Shown piece by piece: positions 56,502 through 64,000 of a stretch of DNA of 64,000 nt. This DNA is from Edaphobacter acidisoli. Lineage in GTDB: Bacteria; Acidobacteriota; Terriglobia; Terriglobales; Acidobacteriaceae. The stretch spans positions 1,426,001-1,490,000 of the forward strand of contig NZ_BMJB01000001.1 in assembly GCF_014642855.1 (NCBI RefSeq), written 5' to 3'. The notes under the pieces are model-generated. The model worked only from the letters and a program-made list of their open reading frames with translations. It was not told the DNA's origin and searched no databases. The translations under genes were made by a program, and so were the position numbers. The first letter of the stretch is position 1. Every line of letters begins with the position of its first letter.

Positions 56502-56732
56502 CGACATATCCTAGATATGAAATCGGCAGTGAAACAACATCGTCATGCCGGCCACCACATTAAGGCCGACGTCATCCCTTGCATAGCATAAGCCCGTACC
56601 GCCTGCTCCTATTCTCATCCCCAGATGGCCGACTCCAGCAACTACGAGCTCGCAAAGGCCATGCGAGGCAAACACAAACGCATCGCGCCTCTTCGAAGGG
56701 CTGCATAAAAAGCGCCCTGGTGAAAAAAAGCA

Positions 56733-58961
56733 TTATGCCTTCTGCTGTGCGAGGTCTTTTCGATAGAGCATGACTGGCTGGCGCGCCTGCACATTGACGG
56801 TGACGCTTCGATTATCCAGTTGAAAATGGACAGGCTCTTTCCCGCTGGGTGACAGGGCCACTGCCGTCACTTCGCTGGGATTCCAATCACCCGGAAGGAC
56901 AGCAGTAAGCGGACCAGCGGCCACACTGTACAGTGCTATACGGTCTCTCCCAATAGGACAGAACGTTGCTCCATTTCTCGCTACTTCGGCTCCGTCGAGC
57001 GATACAGAGTAGCTCTGTTTCTTCCAATCAATGTCGATGTGGTTGCCTGCACCTTCCAACGTGGTGAGCGTCGTGTCCTGATTGCGTTCAAAGCCCTCAA
57101 TGTTGAGCAGATGAAGTTTGAACCAGGGAACCATCGCCAGGTAAAAGCAATCCAGCATCCGGTCAAGAGGCGCATCGCCGTTGAAGATGTTGTGCTGCGC
57201 TTCGCCGTAAAACATCATCAACAGCAGAATGTCGTCCGAGTTTTTCGCGCGCCCCCAGACCGCGCTTTTGCGATAGATCATGGAAAGCATCGGGATGGGA
57301 CTTCCGCCAAACGGGCACGGCTTGGGGCCGCCTGCGTACCAGCTCATGCTCATCTTGCCGATGAATGGATATCGAAGCCCCTCGGAGGTCACATCGACTC
57401 CGTGCTTCTTAAATTCTTCGAGCACACGATAACGCCCCGCGTAAAGATTTCTTATTCCACTCGCAGGACGCTTCCGGTCCCAGTCGTTGCGAATCGCATA
57501 GTACGAAAGCACATCGACGTGGATTGTTCCCGGCAATTTGTAGCGTTCGCAGCTGTATCGAACACGCTCCGGGCCCGGCCCTTCCATGTACTTCGCGAGC
57601 CCCTGGATATAAGATTCCTCGCCAGTCCACTCGCGGCTCTTCCACAGATCGCCATCCGGCTTGCGTGCAATCATCGCCTCATTCCATGCAGGGCTGCTGC
57701 GGTATGCGTCGTCGTAATTATCCGAAAGGCTCACCGTAGCATTCAACGGTTTGGTCCGTTCCATTAAACGCATCATGCCGTCATAGCCGCCAATACGCTC
57801 GTCAACAACATTGACTGCGGGATAGCCCGTATCTTTGCCGCGAAACTGCCAACCCCACAGGTGCACCAGTTGAGGCGAGTCGTCCGTCATGGCATGGATG
57901 GTGCGAATCATCTCTTCGCAGTGTTCAAAGGTGGCCGATGGTTTGGGAAACTTCGGCTCATCGACACGGATTCCATAGACAAACTTATCGTCGTAAAAAT
58001 GGTTCGGAATCTCAGGCATTCGCGCGCGAACCAGACGCGCCCCATCAAGCCAACCGAGCCCTGCGCCCGAGGCAGAGGGTTCAAGAAAATCGAGACGGCA
58101 CGACGATGGCTGGTCAACGAGCAGGTTCGGCGTTGTCTGGTTGCCGCAATCCTTCGGTGCTCCTCTACCCAGGTTCATGTCATAGCAGGCCCCGCCGTCG
58201 ACACGATGGACCTTGGTCGTTCCCATGGACGCGCGCCTGCCAGGGGCTTCTCCTGTGACAGAGAGAAGAGTGCCGTCCATATAAGCAGTTGTCTCCTGCA
58301 CGCACACCGCACCGGAGTGTCCAGTCATGATCACGGGAAGCACACCGTTGATCTCTCCCCAGAATGTATTCAGTCCGAGCTTGCCTGCATGTGCTTCGCC
58401 AAGCGAGACGAAATCTCCGCCATCGTCACCATGGGCCAGCCACGCAGCGCTGTCGTCTTCGCTGACGCTTACAAGCGTCGGCATGGGAAGCGAGATGAGT
58501 TCGAAACCGGGACTCTCCCGAATGTCTTCCAACGTAACGCGAACGGTATTGCCCTGGAGCGCATAACGCAGTGTGAACGTTGCAGCCGAAGTACCCGAGA
58601 TGGCTGCTGCAAAGTGAAAATCCGCATGACGCTGCGCCGTGGAATGACCTGTCGGTCGCACTTCGACATCCGAGAAGGACCACGGACTATGACGGCAAAT
58701 GCGTGCCTGCAGCGGAGTGCCGGCGCTTTCACCACGGAAGACAATGCCGGATTTCAGCAGACGGTACGTGAGTGGAAGGCCGTTGGAGCTATCCAGCGCC
58801 AGCTCAAGCGAGGACGTCCGCAACACCACATGCTGTTGCTTCGCATGCGTATCCAGTGCAGCCAGTTGCGGAAACATCTTCTGGCTTCCGGCAACGGCTA
58901 CACCAGTAACACCAAGCTTCAAAAGTTTTCGGCGATTCATATCTGTACCGACCTTACGCAT
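56733..58961 (-). CDS. Tat-exported putative glycoside hydrolase, GH101-like
   Basis: A 742-residue exported protein. A twin-arginine signal (NRRKLLKLGVTGVAVAGS) precedes an N-terminal beta-sandwich domain and a TIM-barrel-like region with PQLVHLWGWQFRGKDTGYPA, VNATVSLSDNYDDAYRSSPA-type and HVDVLSYYAIRNDWDRKRPA motifs, then a C-terminal beta domain. The pattern is closest to endo-alpha-N-acetylgalactosaminidase-like (GH101) folds; catalytic residues cannot be fixed from the sequence alone, so the substrate is open. GAGGAAA supports the ATG used; a second ATG lies seven codons in. It follows the big TonB receptor gene on the same strand (113 bases) and faces a GH2 gene beyond it. Confidence 0.72.
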   Translation of the reverse strand: MRKVGTDMNRRKLLKLGVTGVAVAGSQKMFPQLAALDTHAKQQHVVLRTSSLELALDSSNGLPLTYRLLKSGIVFRGESAGTPLQARICRHSPWSFSDVEVRPTGHSTAQRHADFHFAAAISGTSAATFTLRYALQGNTVRVTLEDIRESPGFELISLPMPTLVSVSEDDSAAWLAHGDDGGDFVSLGEAHAGKLGLNTFWGEINGVLPVIMTGHSGAVCVQETTAYMDGTLLSVTGEAPGRRASMGTTKVHRVDGGACYDMNLGRGAPKDCGNQTTPNLLVDQPSSCRLDFLEPSASGAGLGWLDGARLVRARMPEIPNHFYDDKFVYGIRVDEPKFPKPSATFEHCEEMIRTIHAMTDDSPQLVHLWGWQFRGKDTGYPAVNVVDERIGGYDGMMRLMERTKPLNATVSLSDNYDDAYRSSPAWNEAMIARKPDGDLWKSREWTGEESYIQGLAKYMEGPGPERVRYSCERYKLPGTIHVDVLSYYAIRNDWDRKRPASGIRNLYAGRYRVLEEFKKHGVDVTSEGLRYPFIGKMSMSWYAGGPKPCPFGGSPIPMLSMIYRKSAVWGRAKNSDDILLLMMFYGEAQHNIFNGDAPLDRMLDCFYLAMVPWFKLHLLNIEGFERNQDTTLTTLEGAGNHIDIDWKKQSYSVSLDGAEVARNGATFCPIGRDRIALYSVAAGPLTAVLPGDWNPSEVTAVALSPSGKEPVHFQLDNRSVTVNVQARQPVMLYRKDLAQQKA

Positions 58962-59075
58962 GTCATTTCCTCGTGGATGCTCATGAATCAGTGTTGAGAG
59001 CTATACCGCGGGCCGGACAGCCAGCACAGTTTCGGCTGGATCGCCCGGCCCATTTGTCATGCCATTGCAGCGGTT

Positions 59076-62000
59076 TTAGAACGTAATCTTCGCACCGAAC
59101 TGCAACTCTCGCGGAGTATTTCCGAGCGTTGTTGCCAACCCGGCAGATGAGTTTCCAATGGTGGTGCCCGGACCGCCCGGAATGACGGCGTTATACGTGT
59201 TGAACGATTCGGCACGCAGTTCCAGATTGAATCCCTCATACAGAGGCGTCACTTTGACGAGAGAGAAATCCAGGTTGTTGTAGTTCGGCATCCGATAAAT
59301 CATCTTGCCCATGTTTCCGAACGATCCGCTTGGAATCGCAAAAGCGTTGGGGTTGAATTCGCAGTAACCCGTCGCGCCACGCTTGCCGATGGGAGTGGTT
59401 CCACAACCACCCTGCGCTGGATTGCCGATCACGTTTGGCCGCGAGTAGCTGGTGATGGAGCCGTTATCGCCGGATATGTTCGCCGGATCGCCTCCTACGC
59501 CGAGGTTATATGGCTGACCGGAGTGCGCCTGGAAGACATAGTTGGCAGTCACACCACCGAACAGATACGAGAGCCATCCCGTCTGCATCCAGCGCTGGTC
59601 TTTGCCAAACGGAAGACTATAGACCGTGCTCCAGCTAAAGAAGTGGCGTGTGTCATACGATGAGATTCCGTATGCGTTGCGAGGTGTAAAGAAGCTCTGA
59701 ACGACCGATCCGCCTCCCGTTCCGTTTTCTGCGTTGAACCATCCGCTGCTGTTGTCCAGATTCTTCGACCACGTATACGAGACAATGGTGTTGAGCCCAC
59801 GCGACATGCGCTTCTGGAACTGCGCCAGCAATGCGTTGTAGTTGGCATATCCGGTATCAGTGGAGTAGTGCCACCCCGGCGCCATCCATGGCATGTATTT
59901 GTACGTGTCAATCGTCGTAAGAGCCGTTCCGGCAGGCGACGCTTGCGACGCGGCGTTCGCAAAGCCGGTGAAGTCCAGACGCGTGCTCTTCGAACCCGCA
60001 TATCCGAGCGTGAAGACCGAGCTGTTTCCCAACTGCTGCTGAACCTGCAGGTTGTATTCGACCGCACGCTGGTCCTTGAAGTTTGGTGCGCTGACATATC
60101 CGCCGCCCGTGCTCAACCATGGAGTAGCCGCGATCACCGGATTCGGAAAGTTGCCCTCAAGATTGGTGATCTGCGTCAGAGGATTGCCTGCGCCTCCCTG
60201 CCATACACCGCCTTGTGAGAAGTTCACCTGCTGCGCCGAGATGCCGGTCGTCCATGGCCATGTCGGACCTTCGATATTGTTCTGCACCCATTGGCTGCGG
60301 GCCGTAATGGTGTCGTACAGAATGCCGACACCACCATTGACAACGGTCTTGTCATAAGCCTGGTATGCAAAACCAAGACGCGGCCCGATGTTGTCCTCGA
60401 TGGGCGATCCGACCTGCTGTGTCCCGTTGGCAAAGGAGATATTGCTGTTGTGCGACACAGACTCGATGCCGCCAGGGATGCATGGATTCGAGAAGGTAGA
60501 AGTGCACGCAGACACGTTCTTCTGAATGATGTACTTCTGATTCGGAATGTCGAGAGCATTCGCGAGCCTGTCGTTCAGCATGTGAATTGCAGGAATGTAG
60601 TCGTACCGAATTCCTGCATTGATGGTCAGCTTGGCAGTTGCCTTCCACGAATCCTGAATATAGCCAGACCACAGTGACATGCTGAAGTAGTCTTCCGAAA
60701 AGTCAGGGTTCTGCGCTGTAAAGGTGGCCGGAAGCCCAAGCAGTGCCGATGCAAGCGAATTGCCTGTCTTCGATGCATTGATGTTGCTGGTCGTCGAATC
60801 GCTGAACGTGAACTGCTGATACAGGTTGCGCTGCAGACGGTTCTGATAGATGTAGTCAACACCTGCCTTCAGCGTGTGGTTGGCTTTGATCCAGGTCACA
60901 CTGCCTCCGCCATTAATTACAGGATTGCCACGATACAGCGTGCCTTCCTGGCCGGCATTCGAAGTGCTGTATGGACCACCCAGATTGACGTACATGCCAC
61001 CATACTGAGCCAGGTTGGAAAATCCAGCCTGTTCCGCCGCACTATAGCCTCCAGGTGCATTCGCCTGGCTGAACTGATAAGGCTTCAGCATCGCTCCGCC
61101 ACGAACATCCATGATGAGGTTCGGGCCAAACACATGCGTGTATCCGCCGCCGAAGTTGTATGCGTGGTAGTGCGAGACGTTCGAGCCGATGGTCCCTGCA
61201 ATGGGCGAGGTGTCATAGACCCACATCTGGCTGATTCGGCCAAAGCCAAAGTTCTTATCGCTCTTATGAAAGTCAATCCGAAGCTGATAGCTATTGTTGT
61301 TATCGATATTCGGGCGGCTCTCGATGAAGTTGTATCCAGAAGGCTCCGAGCTCGCCGCATTCGGCGTCAGGTAATAAGCCTTCATATAGGCCTGCATCGT
61401 GGAGCTAAGCAAAGCCGAGGGGACCTTCAGGCAATTCGTGCCGCCTGTCTGTATGCCATTCGAATTGGGTGTGATCGGGTTGCCGGAGGCATCGCATTTA
61501 AATTGCTGAACCGTGCATTTTCCTCCTGCACACGTCGTCGAGTAAGGATTGAAGATCGGATTCTGGTAATAAGAGCTGGAGAAATCGCCGCCGATTTCCT
61601 GCGCTGTCGGAAGCAACGTCTGCGAGAGGACCGGCTTGCTGTAGCGCCAGCCCTCATACGCGCCATAGAAAAACAGCTTGTCCTTGAAGATGGGCCCACC
61701 GATTGCGGCGCCAAATTCATTTTGCGTGTAGTGTCCCGGCGCAGCGGGAGTGGTCGTCGGAGTGCCAGGAGCGCACCGGCCCACAGAACAGAAATCGGAG
61801 AACGAGTTGCGCGCGTCGAACAGGTTGTTCCGGTCGAACTCCCAAATGGACCCATGAAACTGATTGGTGCCAGACCTTGAGAGCATGTTAATGACTCCGC
61901 CGGTCACCACACCAAACTCCGCGCTGTCCATGTGCGACTGCATCTTGAACTCCTGCATCGCATCAATGATGGGCAGAAAGCCATAGATAGCGCCGCGAAG

Positions 62001-62651
62001 GTCCGTGTTGACGATTCCATCCATCAGGTAAAACGTCTCGCGGTTCTGCTGACCGAAGAACGACGGCTTGAAAAATGCAGTGCCGGGAATCGCGCTGATG
62101 CCGGCATCGGTCGTGCTGATGCCAGATCCCTGCGCCGTCGAAATCGGAGTCACGCCAGGAGAAAGAATCATCAACTGCGTAAAGTTGCGCCCGTTGAGCG
62201 GCAAATTCTGAATCTCTTTTGCCTCGATTACATTGCCAAGCTCCGAGGAGCTCCGTTGCAGCATCACACCTTCCGCGCTCGCGTCCACCGTAACCGTCTC
62301 GCTGACCGTGCCAATATCCATCTTCTGGTTTGCGGTAAATGTCTGGTCAACCACAAGCTGGAAGGGCGGAAGAATCACCGTCTTGAATCCAGACTTCTTG
62401 ATCGTCATCGTGTATTGACCAGGATTGACGTTGACGAATGCAAAGTACCCGCTGTTGTTCGTCTTCGCGTGTGCCGCTACGTTCGTGTCGACGTTGGTCA
62501 GCACGACGTCTGCACCAGGAAGCACCAGCCCCGACGCATCGCTGACCGTCCCGTTCACGCCTGCAGACGTGTGCTGAGCAGCCAGGGGCAATGACATGAC
62601 CGCAAACAGCGTCAAAACCAGACACCACAGATTGAAATTTTTCGGATACAT
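59076..62651 (-). CDS. Oar-like TonB-dependent receptor
   Basis: A 1191-residue outer-membrane transporter. The signal peptide (FNLWCLVLTLFAVMSLPLAA) is followed by a carboxypeptidase-regulatory domain (VNGTVSDASGLVLPGADVVL), a plug (LPLNGRNFTQLMILSPGV, FYLMDGIVNTDLRGAIYGFL, MDSAEFGVVTGGVINMLSRS) and a very large barrel that ends in PRELQFGAKITF. This is the SusC/Oar-like type that is highly expanded in Acidobacteria and takes up glycans or other large ligands with TonB energy. AAGGAGGAGA lies right before the ATG. Its neighbours, a GH101-like gene downstream and a GH2 gene divergent, suggest oligosaccharide uptake. Confidence 0.93.
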   Translation of the reverse strand: MYPKNFNLWCLVLTLFAVMSLPLAAQHTSAGVNGTVSDASGLVLPGADVVLTNVDTNVAAHAKTNNSGYFAFVNVNPGQYTMTIKKSGFKTVILPPFQLVVDQTFTANQKMDIGTVSETVTVDASAEGVMLQRSSSELGNVIEAKEIQNLPLNGRNFTQLMILSPGVTPISTAQGSGISTTDAGISAIPGTAFFKPSFFGQQNRETFYLMDGIVNTDLRGAIYGFLPIIDAMQEFKMQSHMDSAEFGVVTGGVINMLSRSGTNQFHGSIWEFDRNNLFDARNSFSDFCSVGRCAPGTPTTTPAAPGHYTQNEFGAAIGGPIFKDKLFFYGAYEGWRYSKPVLSQTLLPTAQEIGGDFSSSYYQNPIFNPYSTTCAGGKCTVQQFKCDASGNPITPNSNGIQTGGTNCLKVPSALLSSTMQAYMKAYYLTPNAASSEPSGYNFIESRPNIDNNNSYQLRIDFHKSDKNFGFGRISQMWVYDTSPIAGTIGSNVSHYHAYNFGGGYTHVFGPNLIMDVRGGAMLKPYQFSQANAPGGYSAAEQAGFSNLAQYGGMYVNLGGPYSTSNAGQEGTLYRGNPVINGGGSVTWIKANHTLKAGVDYIYQNRLQRNLYQQFTFSDSTTSNINASKTGNSLASALLGLPATFTAQNPDFSEDYFSMSLWSGYIQDSWKATAKLTINAGIRYDYIPAIHMLNDRLANALDIPNQKYIIQKNVSACTSTFSNPCIPGGIESVSHNSNISFANGTQQVGSPIEDNIGPRLGFAYQAYDKTVVNGGVGILYDTITARSQWVQNNIEGPTWPWTTGISAQQVNFSQGGVWQGGAGNPLTQITNLEGNFPNPVIAATPWLSTGGGYVSAPNFKDQRAVEYNLQVQQQLGNSSVFTLGYAGSKSTRLDFTGFANAASQASPAGTALTTIDTYKYMPWMAPGWHYSTDTGYANYNALLAQFQKRMSRGLNTIVSYTWSKNLDNSSGWFNAENGTGGGSVVQSFFTPRNAYGISSYDTRHFFSWSTVYSLPFGKDQRWMQTGWLSYLFGGVTANYVFQAHSGQPYNLGVGGDPANISGDNGSITSYSRPNVIGNPAQGGCGTTPIGKRGATGYCEFNPNAFAIPSGSFGNMGKMIYRMPNYNNLDFSLVKVTPLYEGFNLELRAESFNTYNAVIPGGPGTTIGNSSAGLATTLGNTPRELQFGAKITF

Positions 62652-62980
62652 ATTCTCCTCCTTAAATTCGCAATTCGAGCAAAACAGGGGGCCGGTTCGA
62701 AATGCATTATTTCTTCTATAAAACGCAATTTTTAGATGTTGAGAAACACCGCTGTCAAATCAATTGCGAAAATGTATTTTTATTTCCGAAATAGACAAAA
62801 CGAGCCGCATCAGGCTTTGTTGCCGCAACTGAATGCAGCGAACGGCTTTCCCGCATAAAAAAGGAAGTTAAATATCAATTGAAAAATAATTTCACATTTG
62901 GTCTTCACCCGCGCTACCATGCGTACCAGAGGCCACCCAGCCAATACCCGCCTTAGATCCAGCCCTATGGAGAATGTTTG
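62652..62980. promoter_or_regulatory. AT-rich divergent control region of the TonB/GH2 locus
   Basis: About 330 gene-free bases between the divergent receptor and GH2 genes, much richer in A and T than the genes. It holds the small palindrome ATTTC-C-GAAAT at 62782-62792 and CAATTGCGAAAATG just before it. Promoters for both directions are expected here, but no box pair is strong enough to call. Confidence 0.45.
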
Positions 62981-64000
62981 ATGTTCCTGCGAACTCTGTC
63001 ACGACGCCAGTTCATCGGAGGCGCAGCCGCCACTTCAGCCGCATTTTCTTCAGCACTCTCACCCATGCAAGCGCTGGCAGCCGAGCCGTACTTCCCTCCA
63101 AAATCGCCGCGCCAAAAACTAAGCTTCAATATCGACTGGCGCTTCCTGCGCTCCGATGCCACAGGTGCAGAAGCCCCCTCATTCGACGATTCCTCCTGGG
63201 CCACCATCAGCACACCCCACACCTATAACGACGTCGACTCCTTCCGCGATCTCATCTCCCACAGCCACGGAGACGTCGGCATCTATCAGGGCCTTGCCTG
63301 GTATCGCAAACGTTTCCGTCTTCCAGCAGACTTTGCCGGAAAGAAACTCATACTCGAGTTCGAAGGCATGCGCCAGGCCGGGGACATCTACCTCAACGGC
63401 AAAGCCATCGGCCTCTACGAAAACGGCATCAACGCATACGGTGTCGATATCTCCAACGCAGTCCAGTTCGGCGCCCACGACAACGTGCTCGCCGTCAAAG
63501 TCGACAACCGCTCCACCTACAAGGAGCGAGCCACCGGGACGCCCTTCGAGTGGAACGCCGACGACTTCAACCCGAACTTCGGCGGAATCAACCGCCGCGT
63601 CTGGCTGCACGTCATGGACAACATCCACCAGACGTTGCCGCTCTACTATGGCCTCGAAACCACCGGCGTCTACATCCACGCCGGCAACTTCAACATCGCC
63701 GCACGCAACGAGACCGTCACCGTCGAATCGCAAGTGCAAAACGCCTCCAGCAAACCGGCCACCGTCGCACTCTCGGTAGTCATCGTCAACCCCACAGGCA
63801 AAAAGGCCGCAACCTTCAAAGGCAAACCCGCAGAAGTAGCCGCAGGTGAAAAGCTCGTGCTCAGCGCCACCGGCTCGCTCACCCACGCGCGCTTCTGGAG
63901 CGTCGAGGACCCCGCGCTCTACGACGTCTACACCATCCTCAAAGTCAACGGCCGAGTCGTCGACGTCGCCCAAACCACCACCGGCTTCCGCAAAGCCGAA
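62981..64000 (+). CDS. GH2 beta-galactosidase, cut by window end
   Basis: The first 340 residues of an exported family 2 glycoside hydrolase; the frame is still open at base 64000. A twin-arginine-like signal (LRTLSRRQFIGGAAATSAAF) is cut near QALAAE. Then follow the sugar-binding jelly roll (LSFNIDWRFLRSDATGAEAP, WATISTPHTYNDVDSFRD, GLAWYRKRFRLPADFAGKKL, GMRQAGDIYLNGKAIGLYEN) and the start of the Ig-like domain. The TIM barrel and catalytic glutamates lie outside. GGAG lies eight bases before this ATG; an ATG at 62974 is in another frame. It is divergent from the Oar-like receptor, forming a probable glycan-use locus. Confidence 0.9.
   Translation, partial: MFLRTLSRRQFIGGAAATSAAFSSALSPMQALAAEPYFPPKSPRQKLSFNIDWRFLRSDATGAEAPSFDDSSWATISTPHTYNDVDSFRDLISHSHGDVGIYQGLAWYRKRFRLPADFAGKKLILEFEGMRQAGDIYLNGKAIGLYENGINAYGVDISNAVQFGAHDNVLAVKVDNRSTYKERATGTPFEWNADDFNPNFGGINRRVWLHVMDNIHQTLPLYYGLETTGVYIHAGNFNIAARNETVTVESQVQNASSKPATVALSVVIVNPTGKKAATFKGKPAEVAAGEKLVLSATGSLTHARFWSVEDPALYDVYTILKVNGRVVDVAQTTTGFRKAE

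Noticed and set aside
56624-56707. Plus-strand frame of 27 codons (MADSSNYELAKAMRG...)
   Set aside because: No ribosome site, no paralog in the window and no conserved feature; the coding look could be chance.

Overview
The window looks like chromosomal DNA from a GC-rich acidobacterium of the Terriglobia/Acidobacteriaceae type. The signs are secreted VWFA proteins of the type found in Acidobacteria, very large TonB-dependent receptors with an N-terminal carboxypeptidase-regulatory domain, PEP-CTERM proteins, many exported carbohydrate-active enzymes, a futalosine-pathway (MqnE) menaquinone gene, and GC-rich hairpin repeats between genes. The genus assignment is inference. No rRNA, CRISPR array, prophage or insertion sequence was seen.

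Layout. 1-11500 is mostly housekeeping: pgk (5' end outside the window) and tpiA, a VWFA protein, a class A beta-lactamase-like hydrolase followed by lepB, murQ, an exported GH115-like enzyme, a Spy-like protein and murA. 11509-16790 holds a GNAT gene and a sugar-use locus: LacI regulator, MFS transporter and GH42 beta-galactosidase, with a LacI-type palindrome before the GH42 gene.

16791-21858 is the most unusual stretch. It has three paralogous PEP-CTERM proteins and three paralogous 28-residue single-helix membrane peptides, all on the minus strand. The genes are separated by hairpin terminators and long conserved leaders, and five of the six have a GCAAAA-N2-TTGC-like inverted repeat upstream. 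The PEP-CTERM proteins carry a Cys...VQxALW pattern that recalls a thioester domain; one paralog has lost the Cys. I know of no description of this combination.

21859-31087 carries a heparinase-like lyase, a cupin/aldo-keto-reductase pair flanked by direct repeats, mqnE, a BNR-propeller protein and an OmpA-like protein. 31088-36411 has a lone nuoB and a nitrogen-control operon amtB-PII-glnD. 36667-42573 has an esterase, gmhA, an SDR and the CIRCE-controlled groES-groEL operon. 42750-53131 has a TPR protein with a ClC channel, a Gfo/Idh/MocA oxidoreductase, a second VWFA-like protein, a BtuB-like receptor with a quinone oxidoreductase, and a subclass B3 metallo-beta-lactamase. 53218-56501 has a GT2 glycosyltransferase, a 49-residue protein, ispG, an odd tRNA-Arg(CCU) with two downstream copies of its 3' end, and a lipoprotein. 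56733-64000 is a polysaccharide-use locus: a Tat-exported GH101-like enzyme and an Oar-like TonB receptor, divergent from a GH2 beta-galactosidase cut by the window end.

The strongest working picture is a soil saprotroph that secretes glycan-degrading enzymes, imports products through TonB receptors and sugar transporters, and displays a small regulated family of surface PEP-CTERM proteins.
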